Shown piece by piece: positions 16,530 to 24,716 of a DNA stretch of 64,000 nt (positions within the stretch are counted from its first letter, which is position 1; each line of letters begins with the position of its first letter). Where the stretch lies: NCBI GenBank assembly GCA_041649995.1, contig JBAZMA010000001.1, positions 124,001 through 188,000 of the forward strand, written 5' to 3'. The position numbers and the translations under genes were made by a program. This DNA comes from JBAZMA01 sp041649995. GTDB lineage: Bacteria > Omnitrophota > Gorgyraeia > Velamenicoccales > Velamenicoccaceae. The notes under the pieces were generated by a model. That model had not been told where the DNA came from, ran no database searches, and was given only the letters and a program-made list of their open reading frames with translations.

Positions 16530-18635
16530 ATGCCGATAGTAAGCGTAATTATTCCGACATACAATTGCGAAAAATTCCTGCCGGATGCTTTGGACAGCGT
16601 TTTAAAGCAGACATTTCAGGATTTTGAAATCATAGTCGTAGATGACGGTTCTACGGACAACACCCGCGGCTTGATTAAGAGTTATATGGATAAACACCCT
16701 GGTAAGATCAATTATGTTTATCAGGAGAATATGGGCCTGGCTTGCGCGAGGAATACGGCTATCAGGCATTCTAAGGGAGAATATATTGCCATCCTTGATG
16801 CGGATGATATGTTTATGCCAAACAGGCTGGAAGAGGAAATCGCTGTTTTCGAAAAATATCCTGAAGTTGGCTTGATCCATGCAAATGTGAAAAATATTGA
16901 CGAAAAAGGCAACTTACTGTTTATTCCAGAGAGAACCAGGGAAAAGATGACAGGATATATTTTTAAGCAGATTTTTCTGCGAGAAACAAATGTTAACATC
17001 GCTACTATTATGTTCCGCAGAAAATGTTTGGAAGATGCGGGAATGTTTGATGAAAATCTAGCCCGCCTTGGATGCGAGGACCGGGACTTTGTCCTGAGAG
17101 TCGCCATGAAATACAAAATTTTTTATCTGGATAGGGTGGTGGCAGCCTATCGATTCAGGGAAGGCAGCATGAGTAAAGATCTCAGGAAAATGTTAAAGGC
17201 AAGGCTTTATGTGATTGATAAATTCTGTCCTCCTGGCAAAAGCATGATTTTACGGAGGAGAGCGCTTGCGCGTATTTTTAAAGATTTGGGAGATAGCGCG
17301 CTTGATACAGGAAGTTTTTCTGAAGCAGTGAAGAACTATGGAAAGTCCTTGAAATGCTGGCCAGTTTCTTATTTTGTCTGGATAAATTTATTTAAAACAC
17401 TGTTTCATTATAAAACCAAAAATTTAGAAAAAAGTAAAGTTGATTTAATGCAGGTTTGGAATTGCGCTCTTCCTAAGGATTGCAGTTTTGGCGATTTCGC
17501 GGTTCAAATAGCGCAAAAGGGGAAGGCTGAAGGGCTGGGAACCCATTTTATCTTGCCCAACCTGGATTTTGTGGAAACAAGAATAAAGATTTTAGGTTTT
17601 GACGCGCAATACACTGTTTTTCGGAATAATTGGAAAAAACTGGGGGTCGCCTTTAAGATCCTTAGAGAAATTTTTAAAATTGGACCAAGGATTGCTGATT
17701 TTCATTTTTGCGACTCGCTTAATTTTCTTCCTGTATTTCTATTCGCCCGTCTTGCCGGAATTGAGATTATTTATCACTATCATGGAGAAATACAACCGCT
17801 TGAAAAACTTCGTTTCATTAATCGACATTTTTCAAAGCTAAGGCTTTTGACACTATTTTCAAGCAGGATTATCTGCGTTTCTGAAGCAAACAGGCGATAT
17901 TTAAGGGCCCTTAACATACAAAAACGCATGGAAGTTATTTATAACGGTATCGCTATTGATAAATTTTTAGAAAATAGCAAACGAAGTTCCTGGAACAAAA
18001 GCGATCTATTTCCGCAAGCAAATATTAAGATTGTTACTTCTATCGGCTCTCTTATTCCAAGAAAAGGTATGGATATCCTTCTGAAGGCTTTTCAGATAGT
18101 CATTAAGGAGGCGCCGGAAGCAAGGCTTGTTATAATTGGAAAGGGTGATCTTGCGCCTTTCGAAAGGCTTGCGCGCAAGCTTGGAATTGTGGAGTTTATT
18201 CGTCTTACCGGTTTTTTGAAAGAGTATCCTTATGGGATTTTGAATTCGACTGATCTTTATGTGAGCGCTTCCTATGCCGAATCATTCGGCCTTTCCATTG
18301 CTGAAGCGGAGTTATTAGGTATTCCGGTTGTGGCGACGCGTGTCGGAGGGGTTCCAGAAGTTGTTGTCGATACAAAAACCGGGTTTCTTGCGCCTGCGGG
18401 CGATGAGAAGGCATTGGCTGAAAAAATGGTGCTCTTATTGAAAGACGATAACTTAAGAAAGAGAATGGGCGCGGCAGGAAGACAAAATGTTCTTGATAAA
18501 TTTTCTCTTGAGGAAAGAGTAGAAGAATTATTCCAGAATTTATTTCCAGCCGAGATTAAAAGAAGCCAGGGGTGTACTTCGAGTAGATCCGAAGGGTTTA
18601 ATAAAATGCTGGTATCGTCCAAATCAGAGGTATAA
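16530..18635 (+). CDS. GT2-GT4 fusion glycosyltransferase (pair B, second copy)
   Basis: 701 residues from the ATG at 16530, right behind GGAGGGG; a GTG at 16518 is less likely. Residues 1-290 are a GT2 domain with DDGSTDNTRG, ILDADDMFMP and CEDRDFVLRV. From about 300 a second, complete GT4 domain follows: QVWNCALPKDCSFGDFAVQ, IICVSEANRRYL, SIGSLIPRKGMDILLKAF and SASYAESFGLSIAEAELLGIPVVATRVGGVPEV. Two activities in one chain suggest that two successive sugars are added. The GT4 part is not closely related to the three GT4 copies upstream. The last 25 residues are Ser- and Lys-rich and look like a run-on tail. Confidence 0.86.
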   Translation: MPIVSVIIPTYNCEKFLPDALDSVLKQTFQDFEIIVVDDGSTDNTRGLIKSYMDKHPGKINYVYQENMGLACARNTAIRHSKGEYIAILDADDMFMPNRLEEEIAVFEKYPEVGLIHANVKNIDEKGNLLFIPERTREKMTGYIFKQIFLRETNVNIATIMFRRKCLEDAGMFDENLARLGCEDRDFVLRVAMKYKIFYLDRVVAAYRFREGSMSKDLRKMLKARLYVIDKFCPPGKSMILRRRALARIFKDLGDSALDTGSFSEAVKNYGKSLKCWPVSYFVWINLFKTLFHYKTKNLEKSKVDLMQVWNCALPKDCSFGDFAVQIAQKGKAEGLGTHFILPNLDFVETRIKILGFDAQYTVFRNNWKKLGVAFKILREIFKIGPRIADFHFCDSLNFLPVFLFARLAGIEIIYHYHGEIQPLEKLRFINRHFSKLRLLTLFSSRIICVSEANRRYLRALNIQKRMEVIYNGIAIDKFLENSKRSSWNKSDLFPQANIKIVTSIGSLIPRKGMDILLKAFQIVIKEAPEARLVIIGKGDLAPFERLARKLGIVEFIRLTGFLKEYPYGILNSTDLYVSASYAESFGLSIAEAELLGIPVVATRVGGVPEVVVDTKTGFLAPAGDEKALAEKMVLLLKDDNLRKRMGAAGRQNVLDKFSLEERVEELFQNLFPAEIKRSQGCTSSRSEGFNKMLVSSKSEV
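16573..16840 (+). repeat. Direct repeat B, copy 2 (N-terminal half of the GT2-GT4 fusion)
   Basis: Second copy of the 268-bp stretch at 15671-15938. The 3' border is sharp: AGGCTGGAAGAGGAAAT is shared, after which one copy reads ACAAGCTTTTG and the other CGCTGTTTTCG. Confidence 0.88.
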
Positions 18636-18644
18636 AGGAGGCCT

Positions 18645-19175
18645 ATGCTTACTCAGCTAAGATATCTTGCCGCTGATATGAGTCGTCGGGATCACAAAAG
18701 TCCGAAGTCCGTTTTTTATGATTTATTTGATGGCAGCATGTGGGCTGTTATTTTTTACAGGTTAAGCCGCGCCCTTTTTTTGGTTAATGTTCCGATTTTA
18801 AAATATCTTTCCCGATTCTCAGGTTTTATTGTTTTTAAACTTTCAGAGATTTTATTCGGCGTGTCTTTGCCTCCCTCTGTGGAGATCGGTCCAGGCCTTT
18901 TTATCGGTCATACCGGCTTACTTGTTTTTCATCATGAAGTAAAAGCAGGTATGAACTTATCAGTGTCTCATGGTGTTACAATTGGTGTTAGCGGCTTGGG
19001 CAAGAAAGGGGCGCCTGAAATAGGTCATAATGTTTACGTTGGAGCGGGAGCCAAAATATTGGGAAATATAAAAGTTGGCGATCATTGCAGGGTAGGCGCC
19101 AATGCTGTTGTCGTAAGGGATTTGCCTTGCGGCTGTACAGCAGTCGGGGTGCCGGCGAAGGTGATATTACCGTAA
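18645..19175 (+). CDS. Serine acetyltransferase-like O-acetyltransferase (left-handed beta-helix)
   Basis: 176 residues with a very good site (AAAGGAGG) before ATG. The C-terminal half shows the hexapeptide repeats of a left-handed beta-helix: VEIGPGLFIGHTGLLVFH, MNLSVSHGVTIGV, IGHNVYVGAGAKILGNIKVGDHCRVGANAVVVRDLP, ending in VGVPAKVI. The layout resembles CysE but the N-terminal part is short, as in acetyltransferases found in exopolysaccharide loci. With no cysteine genes nearby, O-acetylation of a sugar with acetyl-CoA is the likely role; serine acetylation cannot be excluded. Confidence 0.78.
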   Translation: MLTQLRYLAADMSRRDHKSPKSVFYDLFDGSMWAVIFYRLSRALFLVNVPILKYLSRFSGFIVFKLSEILFGVSLPPSVEIGPGLFIGHTGLLVFHHEVKAGMNLSVSHGVTIGVSGLGKKGAPEIGHNVYVGAGAKILGNIKVGDHCRVGANAVVVRDLPCGCTAVGVPAKVILP

Positions 19176-19456
19176 TATTAGGTGCTAGGGGCTAGTTTTA
19201 ACAACAAATGAAAAATAAGAATGAAGAATGAAAATTGGCTTATAGCGTATGGCATATAGCTTATAGCAAAAACAGTTGGAAGGCACAAAAGTTCAAAGGT
19301 TCAAAAGACAAAAGTATCAGTTATTAATTGGGAATTGTTTTTTGGGATTTAATTGGAAATTGGAGATTGGGATTTGGAAATTAAATCAGTAGCTGCGCTT
19401 GCTTACTAATCACCTAATGAGCTAAGCAGCTAAATTAGCTTTTTAGAAAGGTTCAC
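19176..19456. repeat. Gene-free spacer; long intergenic repeat, copy 1
   Basis: No credible gene. The segment 19266-19402 matches 24523-24660 almost exactly by eye (a one-base indel and a few substitutions). It includes GTTCAAAGGTTCAAAAG, GGGATTTAATTGGAAATTGG and AGCTGCGCTTGC modules. To its left lie GTGCTAGGGGCTAG, a GAAGAATGAA module and GGCTTATAGCGTATGGC; to its right, CTAATGAGCTAAGCAGC. A weak AGAAAGG site precedes the next gene. Confidence 0.85.
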
Positions 19457-20869
19457 ATGGGTTTAGGAATAATTGCGGGTTTAAAATTTATCGCTCCGGC
19501 GCTTCTGTATGCCTCGACACTGGTTGTCGCTATTTTGTGTTTGTCCGGCCGCGTGAGGATCGGTCTGTATTTCCTTATTCCTCTCTATCCTCTGCAAAAT
19601 GTCGTTATGAAATTGCATCCTTTTCCTCTTGGGAAAGATTTGAATGACATTCTTCTTATTTGTATGCTTATTGGTTGGGCTTTAAGCGCTTCCATGCGAC
19701 GTGAAAAATTCAACCAGAGGACCGCGTATACCGGCCTCCTGATTTTAACGGGTTTATACACATATTTTGCTTTATGGAAGGGTTCATTGTTTTTAGGGGC
19801 TGAACTCCCATTTAATATTCATGATCCCCGCGTCCAGGCCTGGAAGAACTATCTCACTTTTCCCCTTTTGTTTTTTATGGTTTTAAATAATATCAAGAAC
19901 AGGAAGCATGTGACTTGGATGTTGGGGGCGCTAATGGCAAGTATGTTCCTTATGGACTATTATACAGTGGACCAGATAAGAAACGCCGGCAGCATCGAAT
20001 CAAGAACCCGTTTCTCCGGAACTTTCTCCTGGCTTGGCCCTAATGAAGTCGCGGCTTTTTATTCGTCTTACACGTTTATTCTTATTGCTTTGTTTTTTTA
20101 TATAAAAACCAAATGGATGCGTCTGGCTACCCTGGCCCTGTCTCTTATGAACACATATTGTGTGCTCTTTTTGTATTCCAGAGGGGCTTATGTGGCATTT
20201 GGAGCTGGCATGGCGCTTTTAGCTTTGTTCCGAAAACGCTGGCTTTTGATCCCCTTGATTGTTCTGGCTTTGAATTGGCAAACATTACTGCCCCAAAGCG
20301 TTTTAGAGCGTATTAATCAGACGCAGGATGAATATGGGCAGCTTGATGCTTCTGTAGAAAAGCGTCTTGAAATGTGGAATCAGAGCATGCTTTTGTTTCA
20401 GTATGATCCTATCTTTGGTTCCGGTTTCAATATTTTTCCTCATTTGGGTTTTGCTCTCGGTGATACGCACAATATTTATTTGAAATTTCTTGCTGAACAA
20501 GGATTGATCGGGTTTTCTTTGTTGTTTATCCTGTTGATTATGAGTATGCGCAGCGGATGGAAGCTTTTTCGCGGCGCCAAGGATCCTCTTTTAAAGGCCC
20601 TGGGTCTCGGATTTTTCCTTTGCACAGTCTCGCTGATTATAGGCAATTTCTTCGGTGACCGGTGGACGCATCTGCCTTTAGGCGCGTTTTTCTGGGTTCT
20701 GTTGGGCATGGTGGAAAGAGGCCGGATTATCATCGCGCAGGAAGAGAAGGAAGAAAAAGAGGGCAAAAGCCCTGATTTATCAAATGTCATGAAACAGGAA
20801 GCAAAAAAAAGGATTGTTAAGCCATGGAACACAGCAGTCATAGAAAGAAAACAAGACTTGTTATCCTGA
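19457..20869 (+). CDS. O-antigen ligase family membrane protein, probably exosortase-associated
   Basis: 470 residues with ten or more hydrophobic segments up to about residue 425, then a charged tail (EEKEEKEGKSPD). The middle has the large hydrophilic loop typical of Wzy/WaaL proteins, with GPNEVAAFYSSY, YSRGAYVAFG, RLEMWNQSM and GSGFNIFPHLGFALGDTHNIYLKFLAEQGLIG, the last resembling the conserved His-containing Wzy_C motif. Family role: ligation or polymerisation of undecaprenyl-linked glycan in the periplasm. In exosortase loci a member of this family is thought to glycosylate sorted proteins, which suits the PEP-CTERM genes downstream; that specific role is inferred. The 3' end overlaps the next gene by 46 bp. 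Confidence 0.8.
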   Translation: MGLGIIAGLKFIAPALLYASTLVVAILCLSGRVRIGLYFLIPLYPLQNVVMKLHPFPLGKDLNDILLICMLIGWALSASMRREKFNQRTAYTGLLILTGLYTYFALWKGSLFLGAELPFNIHDPRVQAWKNYLTFPLLFFMVLNNIKNRKHVTWMLGALMASMFLMDYYTVDQIRNAGSIESRTRFSGTFSWLGPNEVAAFYSSYTFILIALFFYIKTKWMRLATLALSLMNTYCVLFLYSRGAYVAFGAGMALLALFRKRWLLIPLIVLALNWQTLLPQSVLERINQTQDEYGQLDASVEKRLEMWNQSMLLFQYDPIFGSGFNIFPHLGFALGDTHNIYLKFLAEQGLIGFSLLFILLIMSMRSGWKLFRGAKDPLLKALGLGFFLCTVSLIIGNFFGDRWTHLPLGAFFWVLLGMVERGRIIIAQEEKEEKEGKSPDLSNVMKQEAKKRIVKPWNTAVIERKQDLLS

Positions 20870-23088
20870 TAGATGTTTTGAAGGATATCCAGGGCGGCGC
20901 CGAGCGCCAGGTTTATGAGACGATCCGCCTGATCGACAGGGAAAAATTCACGCCTTTCCTGTTTATTCTGCACCAGACATCCATTCCTGCCGAAATTTCC
21001 CAGTTAAAGCTTTACGCGGAGGGCCTGGGAGTGGGCCGGATATACGGCATCGACGGTTTTCGCCAGGGAGCCCGTTTCTGCCAGATCCTCAAAGACAAAA
21101 GCGTCGATATCCTTTTGACTTTCCATTTTGCCTCGGATATCTGGGGCGCGTATTGGGGAAAGAAGGCTGGGGTGCCTGTGATTGCCTCCAGCCGAAGGGA
21201 CTCAGGCTTTTGGAGGAAAAAGCATCATGTCCAGGCTTATAAACTTGTGAACAAGTGGGTCAATAGGATATTCGCGGTGTCTGAAGCCGTTAAACAGATG
21301 GTCCTGGAAGAAGGCGTTCCTTCTTCCAAGGTCGAAGTTGTCTATAACGGGGTTGACCTGAAACGCTTTGATGAACTGGCAAAAGAAGACGTCCTGGAAG
21401 TTCCCGAAGGCGCTTCTTTAATCGGATGCGTGGGCAATTTCACGGAAACCAAAGGCCAGGCGTATTTGCTTGAGGCCGCGGTCAAGGTGATAGAGAAGTT
21501 CCCGAAAGCGTATTTTATTCTTGCCGGTGATGGTGTCTTAAAAGAACACCTCATGCGAAAGGCCGAAGAGCTGGGCCTTCTTGATCATGTTGTTTTCCTG
21601 GGAAAGAGGGGGGATGTTCCGGCCCTTCTGAAACAGATGGATGTGTGCGTGCTTCCGTCCTTGAGCGAGGGATTGTCCAACTCGCTCCTGGAATATATGG
21701 CCGCGGGAAAACCTGTCGTGGCAACGGCTGTCGGAGGCAATCCTGAGGTGATCGAAGACGGCGTGAACGGTATTCTTGTGGCGCAAAAAGACAGCGAAAC
21801 CCTGGCGGCAAAGATCATCCTGCTTTTGGAAGACCGCAGGCTCGCTGAGCGCCTGGGCCGCAAGGCCCGCGAAACAGTCGAGCAGAAGTTTAACCTGGAA
21901 GCGCGCGTCAGGCAAATGGAAAATTCCCTGGAGCTTCTGCGCAAGCAGGCCCCGGACCAGAAACAGCCTATCCGTATCATGCATTTGATCAGCAGCGGGG
22001 GATTTTTTGGCGCTGAGCGCGTGATGCTGTCTTTGGGTAAGAGCCTGAATAATTCGGCTGTTGAGAGCATCATGGCCGTCATCCATAACCGCCGCAATCC
22101 CCACCTGGAAGTTATAGAGGAAGCGCGCAAGCACAATATTCAGGTATTCGCCGCGCCCTGCAGCGGGAAGCTGGATTTTAAGACAGTCAAAGCGCTGGCG
22201 GATTATATCTCTTCTCAGGGCATTGATATTGTTCATTCCCATAACATCAAGGCGAATTTCATGGCGGCCCTTGCCTGCCGGAAAGCCAAGGTTCCGCTGG
22301 TTGCCACCAATCACCTTTGGACAAAGGCAGGCCTCAAGCTGGCTCTGTATGAGACCATTGATGTGTTTATCCTGAGACATTTTGTGAAGAAGATCGTGGC
22401 GGTTTCCGAAGGGATCAGGCAGGACATGACGCGCAGGGGCATCCCTGAGAAAAAGATCAGGCTGATCATTAACGGGATAGCCGAAGAACAGGGGACGGTG
22501 GAGGCCCTGAAGAAAAGCGATTTGGGTATTTCGGATGAATCGCCCGTCATCGCCGTTGTCGCGCGCCTAAGCTGGGAAAAGGGCCACAGATATTTGATAG
22601 ACGCCCTGCCCGATCTTCTGAGGGAATTTCCTGAAGCGGTTTTCATCTTTTTCGGGGAAGGGCCTATGCGGCGGGAGCTGGAAAAGATGGTCAGGTCGGT
22701 CCACGCCACAGAAAAGGTTTTGTTCGCGGGTTACCAGCCTGAGATGGAAAAGATTTACCCTTTGATCGACGTTCTTGTTCAGCCTTCGCTCAGAGAGGGC
22801 GTGCCCATGTCTTTGCTGGAGGCCATGAGTTTTGGCAAGGCCATCGTGGCCACAGACACAGGCGGGGTCAGGGGGTTGATCAGGCATAAAGATACAGGAT
22901 TATTGATAAGGCCGGGTTCGTGTTCGGATATCCGGGAGGCGGTTTCGGCATTGTTGAATGACCCGGAGTTGCGCGAGCGGCTGTCTAAAGCCGCGCGGCA
23001 CCTGGTTTCCGAGAAGTTTTCCCTGCAGAAGATGGTCGAGGGCTATGTGGACCTTTACCAGGAAGTCCTGCAGGAAAAATCCCGCTAA
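20824..23088 (+). CDS. Double-domain GT4 glycosyltransferase (GT4-GT4 fusion)
   Basis: 754 residues with two full GT4 units in one chain. Unit 1 (about 10-378) has LKDIQGGAERQVYETIRLID, CVGNFTETKGQAYLLEAA and SLSEGLSNSLLEYMAAGKPVVATAVGGNPEVI. Unit 2 (about 385-750) has HLISSGGFFGAERVMLSLG, HSHNIKANFMAALAC, VARLSWEKGHRYLIDAL and QPSLREGVPMSLLEAMSFGKAIVATDTGGV. The two units are only distantly alike, so this is a fusion of different genes rather than a recent internal duplication. It probably adds two sugars in succession. The start lies within the end of the ligase-like gene (46-bp overlap), suggesting coupled translation. Confidence 0.87.
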   Translation: MEHSSHRKKTRLVILIDVLKDIQGGAERQVYETIRLIDREKFTPFLFILHQTSIPAEISQLKLYAEGLGVGRIYGIDGFRQGARFCQILKDKSVDILLTFHFASDIWGAYWGKKAGVPVIASSRRDSGFWRKKHHVQAYKLVNKWVNRIFAVSEAVKQMVLEEGVPSSKVEVVYNGVDLKRFDELAKEDVLEVPEGASLIGCVGNFTETKGQAYLLEAAVKVIEKFPKAYFILAGDGVLKEHLMRKAEELGLLDHVVFLGKRGDVPALLKQMDVCVLPSLSEGLSNSLLEYMAAGKPVVATAVGGNPEVIEDGVNGILVAQKDSETLAAKIILLLEDRRLAERLGRKARETVEQKFNLEARVRQMENSLELLRKQAPDQKQPIRIMHLISSGGFFGAERVMLSLGKSLNNSAVESIMAVIHNRRNPHLEVIEEARKHNIQVFAAPCSGKLDFKTVKALADYISSQGIDIVHSHNIKANFMAALACRKAKVPLVATNHLWTKAGLKLALYETIDVFILRHFVKKIVAVSEGIRQDMTRRGIPEKKIRLIINGIAEEQGTVEALKKSDLGISDESPVIAVVARLSWEKGHRYLIDALPDLLREFPEAVFIFFGEGPMRRELEKMVRSVHATEKVLFAGYQPEMEKIYPLIDVLVQPSLREGVPMSLLEAMSFGKAIVATDTGGVRGLIRHKDTGLLIRPGSCSDIREAVSALLNDPELRERLSKAARHLVSEKFSLQKMVEGYVDLYQEVLQEKSR

Positions 23089-23097
23089 CCCCTGCTC

Positions 23098-23228
23098 CGA
23101 GGTCGAACCTCCTCTAAGCTCAAACGAGGTTCGACCTCCTCCAAGCACAATCGAGGTTCGACCTCCTCCAAGCACAACCGAGGTTCGACCTCCTCTGAGC
23201 ACAAACGAGGTTCGACCTCGAACACAGG
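23098..23228. repeat. 27-bp tandem repeat array, about 4.8 copies
   Basis: Units begin at 23098, 23125, 23152, 23179 and 23206, each CGAGGTTCGACCTCCTCC followed by AAGCACAA-type bases; the first unit has GAGGTCGAAC instead. Each unit carries the inverted repeat GAGGT-TCG-ACCTC and could form a small hairpin. The array fills the 147-bp gap between two glycosyltransferase genes and ends just before the AGGAG site of the second. There are no unique spacers, so it is not a CRISPR array. Confidence 0.92.
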
Positions 23229-23235
23229 AGAAACA

Positions 23236-24456
23236 GTGAATTTACTTTTTGTAGCTCCGCGGCTGCCTTTTCCCACGGATACAGGCGCCCGGATCAGGAC
23301 CTTGAATCTCCTGCGTCAGGCCATACGCTCGGGCGCTAAAGTTGTTCTATTGGCATTCACATTCGGCGACCAGTCCAAAGAGGTCCTCCTGGCGCGGCAG
23401 GAGGGTTGCCGCGTTATCACAACCCCACTCAAGGATAGCATCACACCGATCGCCTGCTTTAAGTCGCTGGCTAAAGGCTTGCCTTTAAGCGTGGCTAAAT
23501 ACAGAAGCCCTGTCATGGCCAGGCGGCTGGTTGAGCTTATCAATGAAGAAAAGATAGATGTCGTTCATTTTGACCACATCCACATGGGGCAATATGGGGG
23601 CCTGTGCAAAGGGGTGCCGTTTATTGTGGATGAGCATAATGTGGAATGCCTGATTTTGAGGCGCCTGGCCGACAAGGAGGCCAATCCTTTTAAGAAGGCC
23701 TTACTGATTAGAGAATACAAGGCCATGGCGCGGCTTGAAAAAGACGTTTGTCTCAAGGCGCACAGGATCCTGGTTGTCTCCGAGAAAGATGCCGGGAACT
23801 TAAAGGCGGTCTGCGGACGTGATGTCAGGACAGAGGTGATCCCTAACGGCGTTGATGTCTCCTATTTTTACCCTTCCGCCCCAACCCCAATGGTCGAGAC
23901 CTCGTCTCGACCAGAAGAGATCCTGGTTTTCACAGGCTCGATGGATTGGCTGCCCAACAGCGACGCCATTATTTATTTTTGCCGGCAGATCCTGCCTTTG
24001 ATATGGGAGAAGAAGCCTGACGTCAGATTGTATGTCGTGGGGAAGAACCCTCCTTCCGCTGTAAAGCAGTTGGCTTTTTCGGATAAAAGGATCGTTGTTA
24101 CAGGAGGCGTGCCGGATGTCAGGCCTTATGTGGCGGCGGCCAAGGCTTTTATTGTGCCCTTAAGGATAGGGGGAGGGACGCGCCTGAAGATCCTGGAAGC
24201 GATGTCCATGGGAAAGCCCGTGATATCGACAACCATAGGCGCCGAAGGCATACAGACGAAAGACGGCCTCGATATTATCCTTGCGGATGAGCCCGGGGAT
24301 TTCGCGAAAAAAACAGTGGCCTTACTTGAATCGGCGGATGTCAGGAAAGAAATCTCCAGCGCCGGGCGAAAGCTGGTGCAGGAACATTACGACTGGCAGG
24401 TTGTTGGGCGCCGCCTTGTTTCGGTTTATGGACAGTTTGTTAAATCTGGAGTATAA
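23236..24456 (+). CDS. GT4 glycosyltransferase of the PEP-CTERM/XrtA-associated type
   Basis: 406 residues from a GTG at 23236, six bases after AGGAG. MNLLFVAPRLPFPTDTGARIRTLNLL, DVVHFDHIHMGQY, VDEHNVECLILRRLA, VIPNGVDVSYF, FTGSMDWLPNSDAI and IVPLRIGGGTRLKILEAMSMGKPVISTTIGAEGI match the sugar transferase family seen with exosortase A loci (TIGR03087 type), as far as I can recall that model. A 23-bp palindromic repeat is built into the coding sequence at 23891-23913 and reads VETSSRP near residue 220, in the linker between the two GT-B halves. A glycan-assembly enzyme; specificity unknown. Confidence 0.83.
   Translation: MNLLFVAPRLPFPTDTGARIRTLNLLRQAIRSGAKVVLLAFTFGDQSKEVLLARQEGCRVITTPLKDSITPIACFKSLAKGLPLSVAKYRSPVMARRLVELINEEKIDVVHFDHIHMGQYGGLCKGVPFIVDEHNVECLILRRLADKEANPFKKALLIREYKAMARLEKDVCLKAHRILVVSEKDAGNLKAVCGRDVRTEVIPNGVDVSYFYPSAPTPMVETSSRPEEILVFTGSMDWLPNSDAIIYFCRQILPLIWEKKPDVRLYVVGKNPPSAVKQLAFSDKRIVVTGGVPDVRPYVAAAKAFIVPLRIGGGTRLKILEAMSMGKPVISTTIGAEGIQTKDGLDIILADEPGDFAKKTVALLESADVRKEISSAGRKLVQEHYDWQVVGRRLVSVYGQFVKSGV
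23891..23913. repeat. 23-bp palindromic element inside a coding sequence (copy 1)
   Basis: Perfect hairpin: arm TGGTCGAGAC, loop CTC, and the reverse complement of the arm. It lies in frame in the GT4 gene and encodes VETSSRP. The same element occurs reversed at 27479-27501 inside another gene and in this orientation at 39680-39702 just after a stop codon. Confidence 0.93.
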
Positions 24457-24716
24457 AAAACAATTAAGAATTAAAAATGAAGAATGAAGAATTGGCTTAT
24501 AGCGTATAGCGAATGGCTTATGGCAAAAACAGTTGGAAGGCACAAAAGTTCAAAGGTTCAAAAGAACAAAAGTATCAGTTATTGATTGGGAATTGTTTTT
24601 TGGGATTTAATTGGAAATTGGAGATTGGGATTTGGAAATTAAGTCAATAGCTGCGCTTGCTCTTGTTTTACTAAGCGCCTAAGCAGCATCGTCAAAAAAA
24701 CAGGAACCGGAGTTAT
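24457..24716. repeat. Gene-free spacer; long intergenic repeat, copy 2
   Basis: No credible gene. It begins with ACAATTAAGAATTAAAAATG and GAAGAATGAAGAATTGG modules, then GGCTTATAGCGTATAGC and, from 24523 to 24660, the second copy of the roughly 137-bp repeat at 19266-19402. Near the end CTAAGCGCCTAAGCAGC recalls the right part of the first copy. The next gene starts after an AGGAACCGGAG site. Confidence 0.85.

Noticed and set aside
23098..23228. CRISPR array
   Set aside because: The 27-bp units follow each other without unique spacers and no cas gene is near; it is a plain tandem repeat.
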